Assembly (NCBI GenBank): GCA_025449435.1
Contig: JANWJO010000152.1
Location: 1 to 8,287 of the forward strand
Reading direction: 5' to 3'
From: Chloroflexota bacterium
GTDB taxonomy: Bacteria > Chloroflexota > UBA4733
Length of the DNA: 8,287 bases
Within the stretch, counting starts at the first letter, position 1. Every line of letters begins with the position of its first letter. Made by a program: the position numbers and the translations under genes. Under the pieces are notes generated by a model, which saw nothing but the letters and a program-made list of their open reading frames with translations, was not told where the DNA came from and made no database searches. Shown here in pieces: positions 6,375-8,287 of the stretch.

Positions 6375-7169
6375 CTAACGCAGCTTGAACGTGGCGCGCG
6401 CGGTGTCGCCGAACAGCACTGCCTGCACATCCTCGGCCAAGTGGGAAAAGCGGTCGCGCGTCCAGCGCAGCGCGTTGGCATAGCCTTCCCGGCTGGCAAC
6501 CGGTGGAAAGTCGCTCCCCCACATCAAACGGTGAGGCCCGAACGCATCGAAAGCCCGCTCTAGCAGGTCGGGGACCGGGTCAATAAACGGGAACGGCTCG
6601 CGCACGGGCATGGCCCGAGTGGCGATCTCGCCCAAGCCGGTGAGCTTCATCTGGACGTTAGAGAAGCGCGCGAGCGCCATCACTTGCGTCACGGTCTCGA
6701 GCTCTTCGGGCGGGTGGTTGGCGTGACCCAACGAGCCCAGGTGCTCGATCACGATGGTGAGTTTAGGAAACGCTGCGACCAGGTCGCCAAAGGCAGGAGC
6801 AGCAAACTCGGCGGCCGTGCCAAAACAGCTGATTGCAAGGTCCAGCCGCTCGCTGGCCCGCCAGATAGCCAGCGGGTCGTCGCCGTGGGATCGCGCCGTG
6901 GGCCGCAAACGGATGCCGGCCGCGCCATTAGCAGCCAGGCGCTCCAGCTCTGCCACCGCGCCAGGGTCCTGGATATCGACGATCACCACCGACGCCAGCC
7001 GGCCCGGGAAGCGGCGTAGGCAGTCTTGCTGATACTGGTTGTTGTACTGGCCGTTCATCTGGATGAGGACGGCTTGCTCCACGCCGGCGCGGTCCATTTC
7101 GGCCAGCAGGCTCTCCACCGGCACATACCAACTCAACGACGCGTGGCAATGGGTATCAACGATGCGCAT
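6375..7169 (-). CDS. Amidohydrolase family protein, sugar lactonase-like (amidohydrolase 2 / COG3618-type)
   Basis: This 264-residue TIM-barrel hydrolase starts with the metal-binding DTHCH (H7 and H9). It then shows GIRLRPT (R87), IEHLGSLGH with H143, and ends with the LMWGSDFPP strand carrying D220, the expected catalytic base. This layout is that of the amidohydrolase 2 group, which includes L-fuconolactonase, L-rhamnonolactonase and 2-pyrone-4,6-dicarboxylate lactonase as well as decarboxylases. It is slightly short, but no core element is missing. ATG at 7169 has a purine-rich AGGGAGAGG upstream at a rather long spacing. The aldose dehydrogenase-like and aldonate dehydratase-like genes nearby make a lactonase role (sugar lactone to aldonate) the best guess. 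The superfamily is sure, the reaction is inferred. Confidence 0.85.
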   Translation of the reverse strand: MRIVDTHCHASLSWYVPVESLLAEMDRAGVEQAVLIQMNGQYNNQYQQDCLRRFPGRLASVVIVDIQDPGAVAELERLAANGAAGIRLRPTARSHGDDPLAIWRASERLDLAISCFGTAAEFAAPAFGDLVAAFPKLTIVIEHLGSLGHANHPPEELETVTQVMALARFSNVQMKLTGLGEIATRAMPVREPFPFIDPVPDLLERAFDAFGPHRLMWGSDFPPVASREGYANALRWTRDRFSHLAEDVQAVLFGDTARATFKLR

Positions 7170-7221
7170 GGCGGCTCAAACCTCTCCCTAAGGTACGACC
7201 CCCCTGCCGTCCCTCCCGTTG

Positions 7222-7438
7222 GGCTGACTGGGGTGGCGCAGCAAGGGGATGGTGAGCGGTGCCGTGCCCGACCATGAATAGATCGAGCTACGATCGTTCG
7301 CCCCGTAAACGGGGCTTATCGCTGGGGTAGCCCCTACACCGCACCCGAAGCCTGCCGCTGAAGCAGCAGGCGCTGGCGACCAGAGGGGATGGCAGGACAT
7401 ATATACCGTCTGCTTGCCATGCCATCCCCAGTCAGCCA
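7222..7438. mobile_element. MITE-like non-coding element with ~32-bp terminal inverted repeats
   Basis: The two ends match as inverted repeats. The left end (7222-7253) and the reverse complement of the right end (7405-7437) both begin GGCTGACTGGGG. They continue, after one inserted A on the right, with TGGC, then three differing bases, then GCAAG, then a partly conserved GA.GGT. That is about 26 identities in 32 positions. CGTTG stands directly outside both ends (7217-7221 and 7439-7443) and may be a target duplication. The inside has no credible gene but holds GATCG/CGATC (7281-7295), GCCCCGT/ACGGGGC (7300-7315), GGGG/CCCC (7324-7334) and GCCTGC/GCAGGC (7350-7371). Size and structure suggest a miniature inverted-repeat transposable element. 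A structured RNA closed by the terminal helix is the alternative. The transposase family is unknown. Confidence 0.55.
7385..7429. repeat. 10-bp perfect inverted repeat enclosing an AT-rich core
   Basis: GGGGATGGCA (7385-7394) is exactly complementary to TGCCATCCCC (7420-7429) across 25 bases that include CATATATACC, one of the few AT-rich spots in the region. The right arm overlaps the right terminal repeat of the element at 7222-7438, so the same bases can pair in two alternative ways. A partial copy, GGGGATGG, also occurs at 7245-7252 inside the left terminal repeat. It could be a transposase or regulator binding site. Confidence 0.4.
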
Positions 7439-7552
7439 CGTTGGGGGAGACGTTGCGCCGGAATGGCCACGTGTTCCCCACGCCCGAGTGCCCCCTGGGC
7501 GCGGATAGGGGTGGGGCCGTGCCTCGTGCCCCCGCGAACGGGGAGGGGTCCA
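7439..7552. other. Remaining spacer between the element and the isomerase gene
   Basis: Outside the element, this 114-base stretch is GC-rich and shows no gene. The only structure is CCCCG/CGGGG (7530-7534 with 7539-7543). On the minus strand this is a five-pair stem closed by a TTCG loop, placed about ten bases after the isomerase stop codon. It may end that transcript, although no T-run follows. Confidence 0.3.
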
Positions 7553-8287
7553 TCATTCACCGGCAGCAATCAGCGTACCCAGCACCCCGGATATCTGATG
7601 GATGCCATCGGCCGGAAACTGCTTGAAGATGGGCAGTTCGGCGGTGAGGTAACTGTCATAGCCAATAGCCTTGAGCTCGGCTATCGAGCGCTGCCAGGGA
7701 ACGTCACCGGCCAGCAGCGGCACGAACGCACCACTGGGGCCGCTGCCGCGATAATCCTTCACGTGGATACGCTTGACGCGGTGCCCCAAGATGCGGATCC
7801 ATTGGTCGGCGTAGCCGTAGGCATGGATGTTGCCGACATCGAAATAGGAGCCAAGCAAGGGTGAGCCGATCTCGTCGATAAACCGCGCCGTCTCCAGTGG
7901 CGACAGCAAGAACTTGTTCCACACGTTCTCGATACCCATCACCAACCCGCTGCCGCTAGCGTGGGTCGCCAGTTTGCGCAAGGCTTCCTGGGCGCGGTCA
8001 TACGCCGCGTCGTAGGGTACGTCGTCGGTGACCGCCCCCGGCACGATCAGCAGGGACGTCATGCCCAGCAACTGGGCTACGTCCACCGAGCGAAGCATGA
8101 GGTCGAGACCGCGCTGGCGTATAGCCGGGTCGTTGCTGGTGAGCGGCACGCGCCAGGCGTCGCCAGCGAACATGCCGTGAGCTGGCACCGTTTCGGCAAA
8201 TAGCGGCTTGAGCGCCAGCACCTGGCTATCGCTCATCTCCGGCGTCACGGTGCCCGTGTCGTTGAGATTGCCCAGCTCGACCGCGTC
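7553..8287 (-). CDS. Sugar phosphate isomerase/epimerase-like TIM barrel (N-terminus outside the window)
   Basis: The minus-strand frame is open from the right edge to TGA at 7553-7555 and shows 244 residues beginning DAVELGNLNDTGT. No internal start needs to be chosen, because the reading remains plausible up to the edge. It is a member of the xylose isomerase-like TIM barrel family (Pfam AP_endonuc_2) and resembles L-ribulose/L-xylulose 5-phosphate 3-epimerases and related hexulose isomerases. Probable metal ligands are E120 in MGIENVWNKF, D150 in GSYFDVGNIHAYGY, H175 in RIHVKDYRG and E217 in LTAELP. The segment LLAGDVPWQRSIAELKAIGY is typical of the C-terminal barrel. Roughly 30-40 residues are probably missing. 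It lies upstream of the amidohydrolase on the same strand but is separated from it by 383 bases containing the MITE-like element. Substrate unknown. Confidence 0.85.
   Translation of the reverse strand, partial: DAVELGNLNDTGTVTPEMSDSQVLALKPLFAETVPAHGMFAGDAWRVPLTSNDPAIRQRGLDLMLRSVDVAQLLGMTSLLIVPGAVTDDVPYDAAYDRAQEALRKLATHASGSGLVMGIENVWNKFLLSPLETARFIDEIGSPLLGSYFDVGNIHAYGYADQWIRILGHRVKRIHVKDYRGSGPSGAFVPLLAGDVPWQRSIAELKAIGYDSYLTAELPIFKQFPADGIHQISGVLGTLIAAGE

Noticed and set aside
7188..7556. 122-residue minus-strand open frame between isomerase and amidohydrolase, overlapping the isomerase stop codon
   Set aside because: The composition (Pro, Gly, Ser, Arg, Ala) shows no domain, it runs across the whole inverted-repeat element, and it lacks a ribosome binding site beyond the end of the isomerase gene. 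A translated read-through is possible but unsupported.
1..8287. CRISPR array, tRNA or rRNA genes, complete insertion sequence or phage genes
   Set aside because: I saw no regularly spaced direct repeats, no tRNA cloverleaf, no rRNA-like sequence and no transposase, integrase or phage structural motif on either strand.

Overview
The window looks like a piece of a GC-rich bacterial chromosome, most likely from the phylum Chloroflexota. The best clue is the secreted glycoside hydrolase at 3364-4977. Its C-terminal half carries the LGYPxS / LQWRP repeat module and the 'RYGLPxS...GPFVVQRFQR' ending, which I know mainly from Chloroflexota exported proteins. Start codons include GTG, and purine-rich ribosome binding sites are present. 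No tRNA, rRNA, CRISPR array or complete transposase gene is visible.

Layout. The left part (1-1905, plus strand) is a cell-envelope region. It holds the last 35 codons of an unidentified protein, a membrane-anchored mono-heme cytochrome c followed by a strong intrinsic terminator, and a lipoprotein with a low-complexity stalk and a small beta-rich domain. A good sigma-70-type promoter (2028-2056) then drives an enolase-superfamily sugar-acid dehydratase of the galactonate dehydratase type (2095-3231, plus). Everything to its right runs on the minus strand towards it. In transcription order these are a sugar phosphate isomerase/epimerase-like TIM barrel (7553 to the window edge, N-terminus missing), a lactonase-like amidohydrolase (6375-7169), a C-terminal remnant of a GNAT acetyltransferase (6185-6367), an aldo/keto reductase (5123-6112), and the secreted GH99-like hydrolase (3364-4977).

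How the genes may work together. Aldo/keto reductase (aldose to lactone), amidohydrolase (lactone to aldonate) and enolase-superfamily dehydratase (aldonate to 2-keto-3-deoxy acid) are the three opening steps of a non-phosphorylative oxidative sugar pathway. The GH99/GH71-like enzyme could supply sugar from an external polysaccharide, and the TIM-barrel isomerase fits the same theme. This linkage is inferred from families and neighbourhood. The sugar cannot be named from sequence.

Most notable unexplained structure. Between the amidohydrolase and the isomerase lies a non-coding segment of about 217 bp (7222-7438). It is bounded by imperfect inverted repeats of about 32 bp, flanked by a possible 5-bp CGTTG duplication, and filled with short hairpins. 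It looks like a MITE-type non-autonomous element, or less likely a structured RNA.
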